Source: Amylostereum areolatum (Eukaryota; Basidiomycota; Agaricomycetes; Russulales; Stereaceae). Taken from it: a stretch of 64,000 nt of DNA. Position 1 is the stretch's first letter. Every line of letters begins with the position of its first letter. The stretch lies in the NCBI GenBank assembly GCA_012932865.1, contig SAXG01000003.1, forward strand, positions 1,860,001 through 1,924,000, in the 5' to 3' direction. The notes beneath the pieces were generated by a model. The model saw nothing but the letters and a program-made list of their open reading frames with translations, did no database searches and was not told the origin of the DNA. Shown piece by piece: positions 11,535-24,021 of the stretch. Both the position numbers and the translations under genes were made by a program.

Positions 11535-14138
11535 AGCGTGAACGAGCGAGGTAGGTTGGCGTCAAGCGTGTGCGTGTATGAGTTTGGAAAGGAGATCAGA
11601 GGAGAAACGGGAAAAGGAGGAGGCGGAGGAGGAGGAGGAGGAGGAAAAGGGCGGGGATGGCGGCGAACGGCAAGCTGTGATTCAAGGGCGAACGGCAACC
11701 AGCCCATCCCACCCGCACCTTCTTTTTCCCACGCTTCCTTTTATTGTTTCCTTCTTTCTTCTCCCCTTTGTTTATTCCCGCCACCAGCCTCGAGGCTCGC
11801 GGACGCCTGCTCGTCTCCTCCTCGACGCTCCTCTCGGTCTCTCAGTCTGAAGCACAAGCCACACTCCCTTCCAGATCCCACTCGTATCCCTCCTCGGCAC
11901 ATACCGTCAATTCTCCAAAAACGAGCTGCCGCCGCCGCCGCGCGTCCGAGTCCTCCTTATCTGGCCTTGCGTGCTTCTCCCAGTCGTCAATCTTGTCGCC
12001 ACCACATGTCCCACCAGCACCTCACCACATTTAATACACCACTCCTCTCACCTGCTAGGCTGCCAGGTCCGCTCCGTCTATCCCATCCTCCCGGTCGACC
12101 GCGAGAAATCTCGTGAGAGGTACGTTGCCACACTCGGCGCTCGCGCATGCCCGAAGCACCTTCGCCGTGCTCGTATCATTGCCAGCGGCTCCATCCCATA
12201 CATACCCATCTGCATCTTCCCAGTGCTGAGCACTACGCCGCCGATGATCGTCTTGCTGGTTAATCTCATTGCCATTGAATCCAATTGCACCCGATTTTCC
12301 ACTCCCATCACAGATGCTGTCGCGTCATGCGTCGTAAAAGGCTCTAACTTCGCTCGGACACATGGAACTTGACCAAAGCTGTATGATAATCGCAGATTCT
12401 ATGTGGTGTAATAAATGTCACCCCCCCAGGAAAATGTGCAAGAGTGCGTGATTTCCGCCGGCTCGTGCGATGCCAATGTGTCACGATGTCGAGAACCTGA
12501 CGTCCATGGTGCCGCGAGGGAACAGACTTTCGGTATCCAATACTTACCAGATCATACATTGACCTTGAAGTTGGCTCACTCCTCGGTCCTTCCATTCGAC
12601 TGCGTGGGATGACAGTTGTTCTACATCCTCCACGTCTGCTCTTGTCGGAACGTTTCTGTTACTTACGGCAGTAGGATCAGACTACACAGGTCAGCAGTCC
12701 CCCCATTCTCGTTCTCAATCATCAGCCTGACCCCGTATCCGTACAGAGCACGGGCATAAGGCCCCGAGCTATCGAGGGGCACAGGAGGATAGGAAGCGTC
12801 GTGATGTCTGACGTTGTCCCACCGCGAGACCCCTCTACGTGCCAACAGTGCAGGTTGAAAGCAAACTTCGTTGAAGGTAGTAAGATCACTCCGTGCCCCC
12901 CATCCAATCGGAAAAGTAATCCTCGTTCATCACTCGCCTCTCAAGGCCTCCAGCGCAACCGCCCCCCTTCGCCCACGCCCCCTGCTCGCACATCGAATGC
13001 CCTCGAAGAAGCTCGGCAGTACCGACATCCAACCAACTATCGTCAAATCCACCTCTAAGATCGAGGTGCCATAGCCCGTCTTTCGACTGCCACATTTCCC
13101 CTCGAAAGCTGCGCACGTTCATGACGCCCTGGGAAACCAATCGATGGGCCGCACCAGGCGTTGACCAGGACGCCGCTGCCTCACCTCCGTCCGCCTCAAG
13201 TTGTTGAACCACAGCGCACCATGTGTGGAGGAGGGAATAGAGTCTGTGCATTCCCAGCCGCGGTCTTCCTGTTCTCATGGTTGGTTGCATCTCCAGGTCG
13301 CGGGAAAGTTTCCTGCATCTTGATCAACGCATTCAATGTCGATTCTCGAAGACTAGCTGGAGCCTGCCGGTGACGCCGGCGACATCATTATCGGCGATCT
13401 GCAGCATCTTGCGCAGGATTTCAGCGTCGCCCACGAGCTGCGTGGAATAGTCCTTGAACTATCTTCACCCGTTCGACGTCATCTCCTCGGGGCTTGGCGG
13501 CGCGTTCGTGACGTTGGTCCATTGTGACCTCGGGAGGTAGCAAGCTCTGCATGTCGAGGTTGGCTTATATCGGTGATCAAGTTGCGGTTGAACTGGCACT
13601 ACGGCAATATGGAGAGAATCTGGCACTAAAGTAAGTAAACGTCGTATGCTATCGTCAGAGAATCAACCGCATACATCTTCACCTATGAAAGTAGAGAACG
13701 AATGTCAGTTCACCATGTAGACTCGTAACCACTGGGAGATGCTGTGGATTCTGGAACTTGCAGTCACACAGGCGTTTCCGCCATCAAAAGCTGACATCGC
13801 CCCCTTTCCAGTTGTGTTGTGTTTCTCCGTGGTCTCCCCGAACGCCAAACAGAATACTCCGTAAAAAGAACGAAGGCGGCGGAGAGGTTGGCGCGAGGCT
13901 GGGTGGTAAACAGAACCGCGGTCACATTCGGAAGAGCGATTGAGCAGAAGTTTCTCGAGTTCTGAAGATGGGGGAAAGGCTGCGTTGCGTATGATGATGC
14001 ATAGTACAGGGCTCTTTGGATTGGATATCTTGAGGGAATTCGGACGTGCTGCTCAAAATCCAATGAAGGGTGACGCGTAATATGGCGCGTCACGTTATCG
14101 CGTCGATTTCTTCCGAGGCTGGTCCTCCACTCTGGAGT
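11535..14138. other. long region without a recognised gene
   Basis: 11580-11660 is a GGA-rich purine tract, that is CT-rich on the Bem1 strand, and is probably its 5' UTR and promoter. Between about 12660 and 13300 the minus strand holds short protein-like pieces (for example YPPVPLDSSGPYARALYGYG near 12720-12790 and GLWHLDLRGGFDDSWLDVG near 13010-13070). They lie in different frames separated by stops, so they may be the decayed remains of one gene that I cannot identify. Nothing else supported. Confidence 0.4.
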
Positions 14139-14181
14139 CAGGCTCCTAACCAACTCTCCTGGACGGCTGGTTAGGAGCCTG
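14139..14181. repeat. perfect 14-bp inverted repeat (hairpin)
   Basis: CAGGCTCCTAACCA at 14139-14152 is exactly reverse-complemented at 14168-14181, with a 15-nt loop. CTCTGGAG lies outside each arm (about 14130-14137 and 14182-14189), as a direct and not an inverted copy. It lies in non-coding DNA about 640 bases upstream of an F-box gene; it may be a small element footprint. Confidence 0.6.
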
Positions 14182-14816
14182 CTCTGGAGTCTGCTTTCAG
14201 TGTTCACCCTCTCTCCCTTTATCTTTCCTTACAACCAACGCCGAGGTGTCAATGCGATTGTCCTATATCGTTCCAACGACTTCGAACACGGCGCGCACAG
14301 GGCACGCATACATGAGTTGACGATGCATCCCTTCGCGCAATGGCAAATGCATCGCTGCGTTGCTGCAGGGCCTGCGGCCGCCTGCCTGCAGGGTGCCATG
14401 ATGGATGGGGATAGCGACAACATGACAAAGCTTGCGTTGGCTTTCCTCCAACCTCTACCAAACGTCGCACACGCAGGTAACGTCCTTTGTTTTGACCGCA
14501 TCGCAAACGTGTGTTGACACTGGGTTGAGTTCAGCCTTTTTGCGTACCGCCGGAGACCGTCGGAGAAACTAGTGATTGCTAGTGCTCAACTCACAATTCG
14601 ACGGGTTCAAACTTGTTCAGACCTAGAATCTGTCAAGAAGCCAGGCTATTCCAACACCACACCTACGTCCGGCTCAACAACATCTCTACGATACGCTGAA
14701 AAGCTCGTTATTGGGTTGTGTATCTCTGCAGTTGCTGAGCCTGTGAGTGTTCTTCTTGCTTCTTACATTCTCAAACCGACGGAGAGGGAAGATAGACGTC
14801 TTCCGATATTGAAAAT

Positions 14817-16556
14817 ATGGACGCATCTCAAGCAGAAGATAACGAATCAAACCTGGATTTCGACATCCCACGACCTCCCGACGTCTTCATTTCTCCCCCA
14901 CCAACCTTTGGAGTACCCATCCACACTATCCCAGTTGAAACCCTCATCCAGGTCTTCGATCGAAGCATCTCTCACCTCCCGGAGGACAATCCCTGCGCGA
15001 CGACCATCAGTATCTCACAAACCTGTCAACGTTGGCGTGCCGTTGCCCTGCGGTGTCCGCAACTCTGGATATACATCCCGTTAAACAAAGGGCTAGCGTG
15101 GACAGAGGCAGCCCTTGAACGTTCCCAACGTTCCCCCATCTCTATATATGTGGCGGCGCATATGGAAGACCAGCCTGCACACAGAGCACTGAGGACGGTC
15201 CTGCATGCGCCGCATGTGTCCCGTATAGCACACTGTCATGTCAGTGTTTCTTGGCCCGGTGAAACAGAGGCGCACACGCTCCTCTTCGACTTCCTCAACG
15301 GGCCGCATGTCAAAGATCTGGAAAGCTTCACGCTTTTCGCTCCCTTCGACCAATTCATTCTTCCCAGAGGGACGCTGTCCGGGGCACCACTTCCCCGCCT
15401 CCGCTACTTCGAGTTGACCCACTGCTTCGTCCCGGACTGGGACCTCTTACTGTCGTCCGAAGCGCCGCAACTTCGTCATCTCCTTATTGGCAGCTTTACC
15501 AGGTTTCCACGCATGTCGCCGCTCCTACGTGCGCCTCAATTGACGCATCTTTACGTGTTCAACTGTGAGGTCTGGACGACGACAGATCAAGTACGCGAGG
15601 CGCTGACACACCTACCGTTGCTCGAGGAGTTCTCCCTCTCAGGGACTAGCCTAAGCATCAGCCCTTCAACTGAGTCGACCCCCTCCACATTTGTGTCTCT
15701 CCCTCATTTGAAAGGCCTACACCTCGTCACAGGAGCGAACGTGATGGCCACTCTTCTTTCGCAGATCAAGATACCCTTGAACACGCAGATCGTTCTTTAC
15801 TTGGACACCGGAGTTCCCCACCCCGCCTTGGATCATTGGACTATCCTCCACCCTCCTCTCGAAGCTCATTTTTCACCTGCGCTCAACGCAGGGCTGCGGT
15901 ACGAGACCGTGTCGGTGGAAGCTACGGATCCGTTCTATTTCAGGACCAGCTTCATTCTCTTGGCCACTCGGTCCTCGTTGCAGGAGGAGAGATCGTCGAG
16001 TCCGTCACTGCTACCCGGAGACTTGAAAATACAAGGCAGCGTCGCCAACAGCGAGATGGACACCAGCACCAGCCAGGTGCTCCCGCTTGTCCGGGCGCTC
16101 TTCGCGATTCCGATGGTGTACACGGGGCTGCGCACCCTCCGCGTGTCGTACGACTTCCTCTTCGACGAGCTACGGAGCTGGCACGAGGTCTTCGGGGCCG
16201 TGGCCTCGGTCACAACGTTGGAAGTCCACGGGCGTTGCGCGACGAGGTTCATGGCGGCATGCGCAGATCCTGAACGGGCGATGCTCTTCCCGTGCCTGCG
16301 ACACCTCTCCATCGAGGCGGGGAGGGACACGTTCATAATTCCCGAGGGCACGCCGGTGAGCTTCGCGGGAAACTTGAAGACTTGGGCCGAGCAGAGGAAG
16401 GCGGCGGGGAGTGCGTTACGGCGCATTACGCTCGCCGAGTGCGAGATACAGGCGCCGGAGGTGGACGAACTTCGGAAAGCGGTGGGCAATTCGGGTGTTG
16501 TCGAATGGGACGGATGGGGGGAGTGGCCGAACGGTGAAGTTACGACCTCGCTTTAG
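14817..16556 (+). CDS. F-box protein, intact single exon
   Basis: A continuous 579-aa frame. An F-box-like domain covers about residues 36-85 (IPVETLIQVFDRSI, SQTCQRWRAVAL, LWIYIPL). Then come about 450 residues of irregular leucine-rich repeats with landmarks LRTLRVSYDFLF, ELRSWHEVFGAVASVTTLEV, LRRITLAECEI and VEWDGW near the end. Such proteins are substrate adaptors of SCF ubiquitin ligase. This is the best-preserved member of the local family and the template that identifies the truncated copy at 2505-3477. Start 14817 is the only methionine preceding the F-box with a reasonable leader. No intron is needed. Confidence 0.85.
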   Translation: MDASQAEDNESNLDFDIPRPPDVFISPPPTFGVPIHTIPVETLIQVFDRSISHLPEDNPCATTISISQTCQRWRAVALRCPQLWIYIPLNKGLAWTEAALERSQRSPISIYVAAHMEDQPAHRALRTVLHAPHVSRIAHCHVSVSWPGETEAHTLLFDFLNGPHVKDLESFTLFAPFDQFILPRGTLSGAPLPRLRYFELTHCFVPDWDLLLSSEAPQLRHLLIGSFTRFPRMSPLLRAPQLTHLYVFNCEVWTTTDQVREALTHLPLLEEFSLSGTSLSISPSTESTPSTFVSLPHLKGLHLVTGANVMATLLSQIKIPLNTQIVLYLDTGVPHPALDHWTILHPPLEAHFSPALNAGLRYETVSVEATDPFYFRTSFILLATRSSLQEERSSSPSLLPGDLKIQGSVANSEMDTSTSQVLPLVRALFAIPMVYTGLRTLRVSYDFLFDELRSWHEVFGAVASVTTLEVHGRCATRFMAACADPERAMLFPCLRHLSIEAGRDTFIIPEGTPVSFAGNLKTWAEQRKAAGSALRRITLAECEIQAPEVDELRKAVGNSGVVEWDGWGEWPNGEVTTSL

Positions 16557-17709
16557 TGTTTGTTCGCCAGCCAACATTGTATCAGCGCTCGAAACTCCTG
16601 GATGACTGCTGGTTTGGTATGTCAAATGTTTCGTGCTACTACTCATTGCGCGCCGGAGGTGTGACACGGACTGCGTGGCAAAGCCTCTCCGGTCAATAAA
16701 CTACCCGTTTATCCTGAGCTGGGACTGAATCTTTTCAAGGTCATGGAGCCTCTTCACTCAAGGAATATCAAACACGTTTCGCGGGGGCCATTCGAACTTA
16801 TCGTCAAGGAAGGGGGAGAGGGCATGTGCTACCAGTATATTGAACAACCGGAAGGCTTTGCTACTGCTATGGTATCTCATTCTCAGCGGTATTCCTTTGA
16901 CCATGCTCAAGCATATCTCTATTCAGATGTCTCGAAAGCCCTCTTGCTTGTCAATCGACATGGTTAATGGGAGACCCCCTCACCTTGTACGCGTGTACTC
17001 TATTCTATACTATCTTCTTCGTCTTTGTTCGACTTGTTCATCCTTCTCGCCCAATAGAGTTTCTCGAGCTTTAAGCCCGACAAGAAGGCCCGAGGAACCA
17101 AGAGATCGCATCTCTCGGCCCATCTCGCCAGACCGATGCTCGGAGGAGGCGTTTTAGGAGACGGCTGCCAGTGAAACCTGGCCACTTACGCTTGTACGGT
17201 CACGTGGACAGCTGAAAAGGTAAGTTGGACGCGTTCCACTTTGCCGCCTCCTGGCTATTTTTCACACAGACAATGCAGAAGGTATCATTTGAAAAAAACG
17301 GCGCCCCTCAATTTGTCTTTCGCGCTTCCATGTCCTGGCCGAAAACGCGTGGACGGTCGAAGTGCCGCACCGAGACGAGGAGCGGGGTCGAGCCTTCTCA
17401 AAACGTCCAAAGCGCCTCAACGTGCGGAGCCGCGTGGCAACGCTTTGACCCCCCGAAAGAGGCCGTGAATAGGAAATGAACACAAGGTCGCGAGGAGCAA
17501 CCGCGTTGGTGTCTCCCGCCGAGCGTAGATGTCAACGCTTTGGCCGCACCATGAGGCATGAGCGTCGCCGAAAAGAGAAGAAGGACACCTTTGGATGCAT
17601 ATACAAAAGGCAAGATTCGAGGGATCGGAGAACTTGTCATCGCCCTCGCACCCCCCCTGTCCTCGACAATTAACCCGCTTTATTGTTTTGGTGCTCTCCA
17701 CCCGCTACA
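16557..17709. other. intergenic region
   Basis: Downstream of the F-box gene and upstream of the C2H2 gene. A CATATACAAAAGG sequence at about 17599-17611 lies roughly 100 bases before the C2H2 start and could serve as a weak TATA element. No gene recognised. Confidence 0.35.
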
Positions 17710-19392
17710 ATGTCGCAGCAACACGACCACACCCCTCGAATTTACTCTTCCCAGTTCGACTTCGTCGACAATGGCGTCGGAGGATCTTACGGAACCGCAT
17801 TCGCCACCGGATCATCACAATCTCAGGTAAGGGCCAACTCTGCAAGTTCGTCATGACCATCTTCTCACTCCCGACGTCTTTCGCTATGCCAGCTCGAAAA
17901 CTTCAACTTTGGATCTCAGTTCAATCCAGACGAACTCGTTCAAACGCAGTGGTGTCTTCCAGTTTCTTCAACCGCCCCTTCTGCCCTCGCCACCCCGACA
18001 CCGCAACAGACCTCCTACATCGACACGCGGAACTACAACCAAGGCTTTAACTACGATGGCTCCCGTGACATATCTAGCTTCACCGTCCGCCCCATCAGCG
18101 GGCCAACACAACGCCCCCACTTAGCAAGCCCATCCAGCTTGGTGGATGCGCCTGTACAGGGTGATCCTTCATGGGGACAAGCGTGTTTGCCACACAACCT
18201 CCCGATCACGCCGCCTTACCACTCCCCGAATTATTTCTACCCTACTCCTCCCCATTCGTCCGCCTCCCTCCCCGTCTCGCAGATTCCCACGACGGCTACC
18301 CCCGACCTGTTTGCCCACCAGCTCGTAGGCGCGTCAACTCAGGCGCAGGACTTCCCATTCTACGACCTCTCCACCCACCCCGACTCTCGGATGCTCGGCA
18401 TGGCCACTGCGACCGCGACGCCGTCGACCCATCAGTCGTCGAGCATCAATTGGTCCAACGACAACATGCACGGCTTCTTTCAGCCGGCCTATGGTGTTGC
18501 CCCCCCTCAGCACTCCCCCGTCGGTGGCGGCTACAGAGGTGCAACTCGGACAAGCCGGAGCAGGACCCATTCAAGTGGGATGCTCGCCTCCGCGCGCAGC
18601 CATCGGTCCCCTCAGACCTCCGAGCCGGGGCCCTCCAACCTCGGAGGTGCACCAGCGGCGTCTACCCCGCGATCAACACGCGGGAAGAAGAGGACACGGG
18701 AGGACAAGGACGAGGCGGATTCCCGTCCGCCCAAGCGTGCGGCGCGCGGTCGAGCCGCCGCGCGCACCTACCCCCCCGCTCCTGTGGATAGCCCACACTA
18801 CGGTTGTTCCACGTTCTCTGCCGTAGACAGCACCCTTCAGGCGCCGCTGTACGCGTTCGAGAACGCCGCCAACGACTCGAGCGCGAGTTCGAGGCAAACT
18901 CGGGAGTCCCTTCAGGACTTCTTCGCGACTGCAGACCCTAGCTCTGCGTCGTCTCAGGGTTGGGCCTTCCCGGAGGCTCAGCCCCACCCCCAAACTAGAT
19001 CTGTGGAGGAGAGGCAAGAGGATGGCCTCTCGCTTCACACCAACCAACAAACTTTAGCCAGCGGGTCGGCTGAGCTACAGGAAGCCCCGACCCTGGGACA
19101 CATCGAGCTAACAGAGACCAAGATTTGTCCCGTGTGCACCCGGAAATTCAACCGCCCCTGCGACATGCTTCGCCACCTCAAGAGCTACAAGGGCAAAGGC
19201 GCAACCGACCCTCACCACTTCTTCCGCGTCGCCCACCCCGACTTCCAGGTCGTCTTTCCGTGCACCGAGCCAGGATGCGGCGAGGTGTTCACTCGGAACG
19301 ACGTGCGCAAACGCCATACCCCGGTCCATGAGAAGGCGCGCGTCCATGTTCAGCCACACGTCGACGGGAGAGGAGCGGTGACGTACCAATGA
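17710..19392 (+). CDS. C2H2 zinc-finger transcription factor-like protein
   Basis: Two exons (17710-17826, 17893-19392; 66-nt intron, GTAAGG donor) give 538 aa. Most of the protein is disordered and rich in Pro, Ser, Thr and Gln. A basic segment near the middle (RGKKRTREDKDEADSRPPKRAARGR, given here only as a location cue around 18670-18770) is a probable nuclear localisation signal. The C-terminus has a degenerate first finger (CPVCTRKFNRPCDMLRHL) and a regular second finger (CTEPGCGEVFTRNDVRKRH, then TPVH). This arrangement is common in basidiomycete regulators; the target is unknown. ATG 17710 sits in the same frame through the splice, and the 82 codons before 18139 are open. Confidence 0.8.
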
Positions 19393-20111
19393 GGGTGCTA
19401 GTGATGCTGAGGAGGAGGCGGCGGCGGGGGATGGCTGGCTGGCTGGGACGTCGGTGGAGTCCTACTTTATATCCTCCCGGGACTCACCAAGGTCCCTTGT
19501 TCCCTTTCAAGCCGGATGGCGCGCATCGCCGCGACGTCTTCGCGCGCGATCAAGCCTGCCCTTGCGACTCCTTATACTTTCGTCTTCACGTGTCCGCTTC
19601 GGCCGACGCGCCTTGTTCTCAAACGGCGCGGGACGTCCATGCGTATGCTCCCTGTTTTTTTAGTTTAGATGTGGTCGTTTGTATTCCTGCTCATCGATGT
19701 CGACGGATCGACGTCCGGACTATTCTTAGTGCTCATTGTACTTCCTCGTTTCTTACATAGATCATCATGTCGTTTCATTGACCGAGCTTCTTAGCTTATA
19801 CACTATACCACCTTACGCGCACACACCATCGCCGATATTCTCATCCAGCTACCGTTCCCCAGAAATGCCGTAGAGCCCACGCTGTGTCTGATCCTAAGGA
19901 TTTCGTTCCCGTTAGCCTGGTGTACGAGTATATATGCACTCTGCACACACCTGTGACTCCGCCGTTTGATGAACCAAACCCAAGGAAAATGAAAAGAGGT
20001 TGCAAGAACCAAGCCCCGGGTAAATGGGGCAGCGTGCGTCCTACGATAAACAGAACAATCTTGACAACCGCTGGGTTCTGCTGGATGAATTTATCTAGTG
20101 GGCGATCCAAA
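19393..20111. other. intergenic region between convergent genes
   Basis: 3' flanks of the C2H2 gene (plus) and the secreted protein gene (minus). Only short shadow frames are seen. Confidence 0.35.
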
Positions 20112-20877
20112 TCAGCGTATAACCGCAAACCAAGGTGCAACAACCTGACCTATCATGGCGACGACGTTCTCCAAAACGATACGAACTTCGGACGCCTCGT
20201 TCAAGATATAGTCATCCGAGAAATCGGCACGTCGAGTGTGATTTTTGAGCACTTCAGCAAGATGCTCTGCCACCATGTCCAGCGCAATCCCGACCGCAAC
20301 CTTCCTAGCATTTTGGTCGGTCGTGCGCGGGAACCTCTCCTGGATTCGCACCAAGGAATCGTCGAACGCCAACGCGAGCTTGGACCCCAAGGCGTCGATC
20401 TCGCCGATGTCCAGTTTCTCGCGCAACGCCTCCACATGATCACCGAGCTGGATGAACGTGTCCTTGAGCTCCTGCACCCATTTGCCAACTCCTGTGCCCA
20501 GCCCAGTGACCTTGCCGACGACCTCCTCTTCAACAATTGACTGCAGGTGTTTGGTGGCCTGCGCCAACCACACACCGATGAATGGAACATTTTCGTTGTC
20601 GACATTGGCTGGTGGAGACGCTGAAATATGAAACCGGCGGTAAGTACTTTGTGTCACACTGAAAAGATTGCTCATGTACCCTTGTCTTGCATCATTGCTG
20701 AAGGATGGTAGTTAGTATGCCACCTGCTTGAGTAGCGAGAATAGGGCCCGACGTACGGTTATCGCTCGACCCGTCCACGGAGGGCGTAGACAGAACTTGA
20801 GCTTGAGCCCCAAGTTGTGCCATGGGCAGCACATTGGCCAGGAAGATAGCAAGAGCGGCGAGAACACGCAAGCGCAT
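20112..20877 (-). CDS. small secreted helical protein, unknown function
   Basis: Three exons (20877-20757, 20697-20680, 20620-20112) give 215 aa. The middle exon is only 18 nt and is needed to keep the frame; both flanking introns are 59 nt, with GTACGT/GTACAT donors and CAG acceptors. Residues 1-27 form a signal peptide (MRLRVLAALAIFLANVLP, with AQA before the mature part). The mature part is amphipathic-helical without cysteines. An asparagine-rich linker follows the signal, and the helical region runs from GVWLAQATKHLQSIVEEEV to the end. I do not recognise a family. It could be a secreted effector-like or cell-surface protein, but the sequence does not decide. Confidence 0.7.
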
Positions 20878-21352
20878 GGTTGTGGGCAGGCCTGTCGATG
20901 AGAATTGGGGGAAGAGCTGAGATTTGACTGAGAGCGGAAAACAAAGGAATGGACGTTAAGTATTATCCGATGAATGCTCGTCGGGCGTTATTGTCACACT
21001 AATTTGGGATAATCGCCAAAAACTGCTTTGACGCAACTTACTGCGGCTCCCCACAAAGACATTGAGTGGCACACAACCGTAACAAACTGAAAGGGTTAGC
21101 ATATGACATACGACATTTGTAAGTCACATCGATGGTACCGCCCCTCACACTGGCTACAGCTTCATCGATTGAGCTCAAGACGGGGGTTGGGTGTGCAAGG
21201 CTCTCTGCGAGGACGGGAGGAAGGGGGTATCATTGACTATGTGACGATACCCTAGCGCCTCTTCAGTTGTTACATGCTCTTGTTCACGTGCGTATCAGCA
21301 ACCCATATCGACGCTTCGTAGGGAGCAGAATATGGAAACACACCATGCATTC
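20878..21352. other. intergenic region
   Basis: Upstream of the secreted protein gene and downstream of the next F-box gene, both on minus. Nothing distinctive seen. Confidence 0.35.
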
Positions 21353-23037
21353 CTACCAGTCTTGAACTTCGAGCTCAATCGACTCATCGAGGGTCCTCCG
21401 TAAAACACCCAGCGTACCAGGTCCGGTCGCACACCGATTCAGTTTCAAAACTTTGGGCGCTCGTTTCTCCTTCTCCAGCGCATACATTGCCGTCTGCAAT
21501 GTTCCCAATAGCGCGTTATCATCCTGCCCAAAGTCCGCGCACACGATGCAAACCTCCTCCAAGTTCATTGGCCTACGGGCCATCGTCTCAAGAGCGCCGA
21601 CCAGCCCTTGCACAGCGACCCCTGCGGCGCACACCTTGCGGATGGAGTTGAAGCTTGCGCGAGCAGCGAGCCAGGAGTCGACTTTGTTATACATCGGCAC
21701 GCTATCAATGTACAGTTCGGGGACGCGCCGGACGAATGTTAGGCGAAAAAGCATGCGGAGCCATTCACCGCTCGGATTACGGTTCAAGATTCCACCGTTG
21801 CTGAAGCCACTTCCGAAGGCGCATTGGAAGGTGCCGAGAGAGAGACTGGTGTCTTCACCGTGAGGGATAGCAGTCGCCGTGAAACTAACTTCGGCTCCGC
21901 GAGGACAGAAGATAGGGTTTGCCGGAACGATATTTGGGAGCTGGACGGTGGAAGAGTGGAGTACAAGGCGCTGGAAACGAATGTCATCCGTGGACGGACG
22001 GGAGAAATGGGCGTCGAGAGCGACGCTGAGTTGTCCCAAGTGTTGTTCTTCGTTGGAAGACTGGCCGACTCTGCGAATATGGATGTCCGCGGAAAGGGGA
22101 AGACGCAATGCGGGGAAGATGAGAGATATGTGGAAGGGGCTGTCTTCGAGGGCGAACCTGGTCAGGTGCGCAAGTTCGACGGACTGAACACCGCCATCGA
22201 CGAGGGGATGTAAGACTTGCGGGAAGCCCTGAAGTCTTTGAACGTTAATGAGGACAAGCTCTGCGAGGTGTGATAGGTTTGACAATGTCGTGAGGAGCTG
22301 GCCCAGGTTTTCCCACACCCTGCAGTCTTCGAGCCACAAAGAACTGAGAGGCGCTTGGAGGATAGTGACTGTTGGTAGGATATGACAGGCTCTCAGCACC
22401 AAACTATGGAGGTCGGTCAGGGGTCCTGAGGGGAAATGGGTCGTGTCGATGATACGACGCGACACATCGAGGTGGCGGAGACGAGGTGGCGTAATGTCGG
22501 AGAACATTTGATCAGGAAAGGAAAATGTGAGTGGACTGTTGCGAGTAAACATAGAGATGGTGAAACGTTCCAACAGAGGGGCAGGGGTTTGTAGTGCTTG
22601 AAGAACGTCGTACATTTCCGTTTCGAGGACCTTGCCCAAGCAAAGGACGAGCTCTTGCACACGCTCCATTTGCTGAAGCGCCATTTTAACGGCACCCATC
22701 CTCGACGGCGTCACGTCTTCACGGTATACCTCAATTATGATGGGCACGGGGCTGGATCTTTCGATGGCAAGTTTCGTCAACTCGAGGCCGTTCCGGGTAG
22801 GTATATTGTTCCATAGCCTCTTGCATTGCAGGGCGACACTTCGCCAGCGACGGCAAACAAGAGAGAGCGTGAGAGCTGGATCCAAGGGCGATGTTTTTGT
22901 GAATCGCGGGAGGAAGAGGAAGATGCGTGAGAGGAGCTCGACAGGGAGAACATGAACGGGAGCCTGCAGAGTGGTTGAGGCAGCTTGCATGCGCAAGAAT
23001 ACAGCACACTCACCGACGAGTCATCTATTTCCTCCAT
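21353..23037 (-). CDS. F-box protein
   Basis: Two exons (23037-23014, 22963-21353) with a 50-nt intron give 544 aa. The tiny first exon encodes MEEIDDSS and joins in phase to APVHVLPVELLSRIFLFLP, the F-box. SLVCRRWRSVALQCKRLWNNIP follows, then leucine-rich segments through to the stop. An alternative is an unspliced start at 22990 (MQAAS...). The spliced start is preferred because donor GTGAGT and acceptor CTGCAG are both strong, and the F-box then lies at the very N-terminus as in relatives. Likely an SCF substrate adaptor. It is more diverged from the other local F-box genes but shares the same architecture. Confidence 0.8.
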
Positions 23038-23885
23038 CTGTAAAGCTTTTTATGGGTAGCTTGTCACTTCTGTCAGAACCAAGACCTTGAGATCTGAGAG
23101 TCGAAACACGCAAAGCTTCGCGGGGTTGGGTGGAGATGAGATCTGAAATTCAGTGAGCGCTATGTCGGCGCTATGTATCTGCGTGCAGCGTGGGAGTTAT
23201 TTCCGGCCTTTTCAAGATTTCAATTCTCCAAGTTTACACCACCATACTATCCTTTTCGACGATGCCCAATACACGGACTTATCATGCTTTATCCTTTGGT
23301 CGTAGGCCCTCCTGGGTAGATTGAAGGCAGCTCCGAAACGAAAGCTTCAATCCACAAAACAGACAAGGTGGTCGCCCACCCCGCCCTGTATATGTAAGTA
23401 CAGCGCAGGAATTACCAAACTCCCAAGCCTACCCGCAACTGAAGTTTGAACCAGTATGGGTCAGCCACTGCACATATCCAACTTTCATACGAATTCTCAC
23501 CACATCGGCGACCCAGGTCCCACAGGCTGCACCGTACGTGAGTCTTCCTCCCGAGGTCGCTTTTGAATATCGCCGATGTGTGAGGTCCTTCGTGCTATAC
23601 CTCCTGCCAATGTCTTGGACGATACCAATCCCCCCAAAGGCCATAGATCGCGCTCTCCCTCCGCCATTTCAGTTCGGACTACGTCGCTTTCCGCCTCAAT
23701 TTACCCTTTCACCCCGCCAAAAGTCAGATACTTGGGCTTCAGCTGTGCCATAAGTCCTATAACCTGCATCGATCACTCAGGCGGAGGACCTGGCGGCGCG
23801 CATTTTGGTTCAGGACCGCACAGCCTACTCACACATATTTTGGTTCAGACCGTAAGCCACGCAGACAAAGTCGAAACAGCGGCGA

Positions 23886-23895
23886 GGTATAAAAG
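23886..23895 (+). promoter_or_regulatory. TATA box
   Basis: GTATAAAAGG lies 127-136 bases before the start codon at 24022, a plausible distance for a fungal core promoter with a short 5' UTR. Confidence 0.5.
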
Positions 23896-24021
23896 GCGAG
23901 CGGGGTGGGCATGTTTTCTTTAGTGCACCCCCGCTTTCTCCTGCTGCTTCGCAATCATCCTACCCAAATCCCTACCCCAAACCACCCCAAACCGTTTCAA
24001 CCATTCCATTTCATTGCTAAC

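Noticed and set aside
11436..12116. 226-codon plus-strand open frame
   Set aside because: Begins antisense to the Bem1-like first exon and passes through a purine repeat (poly-Gly); composition artefact.
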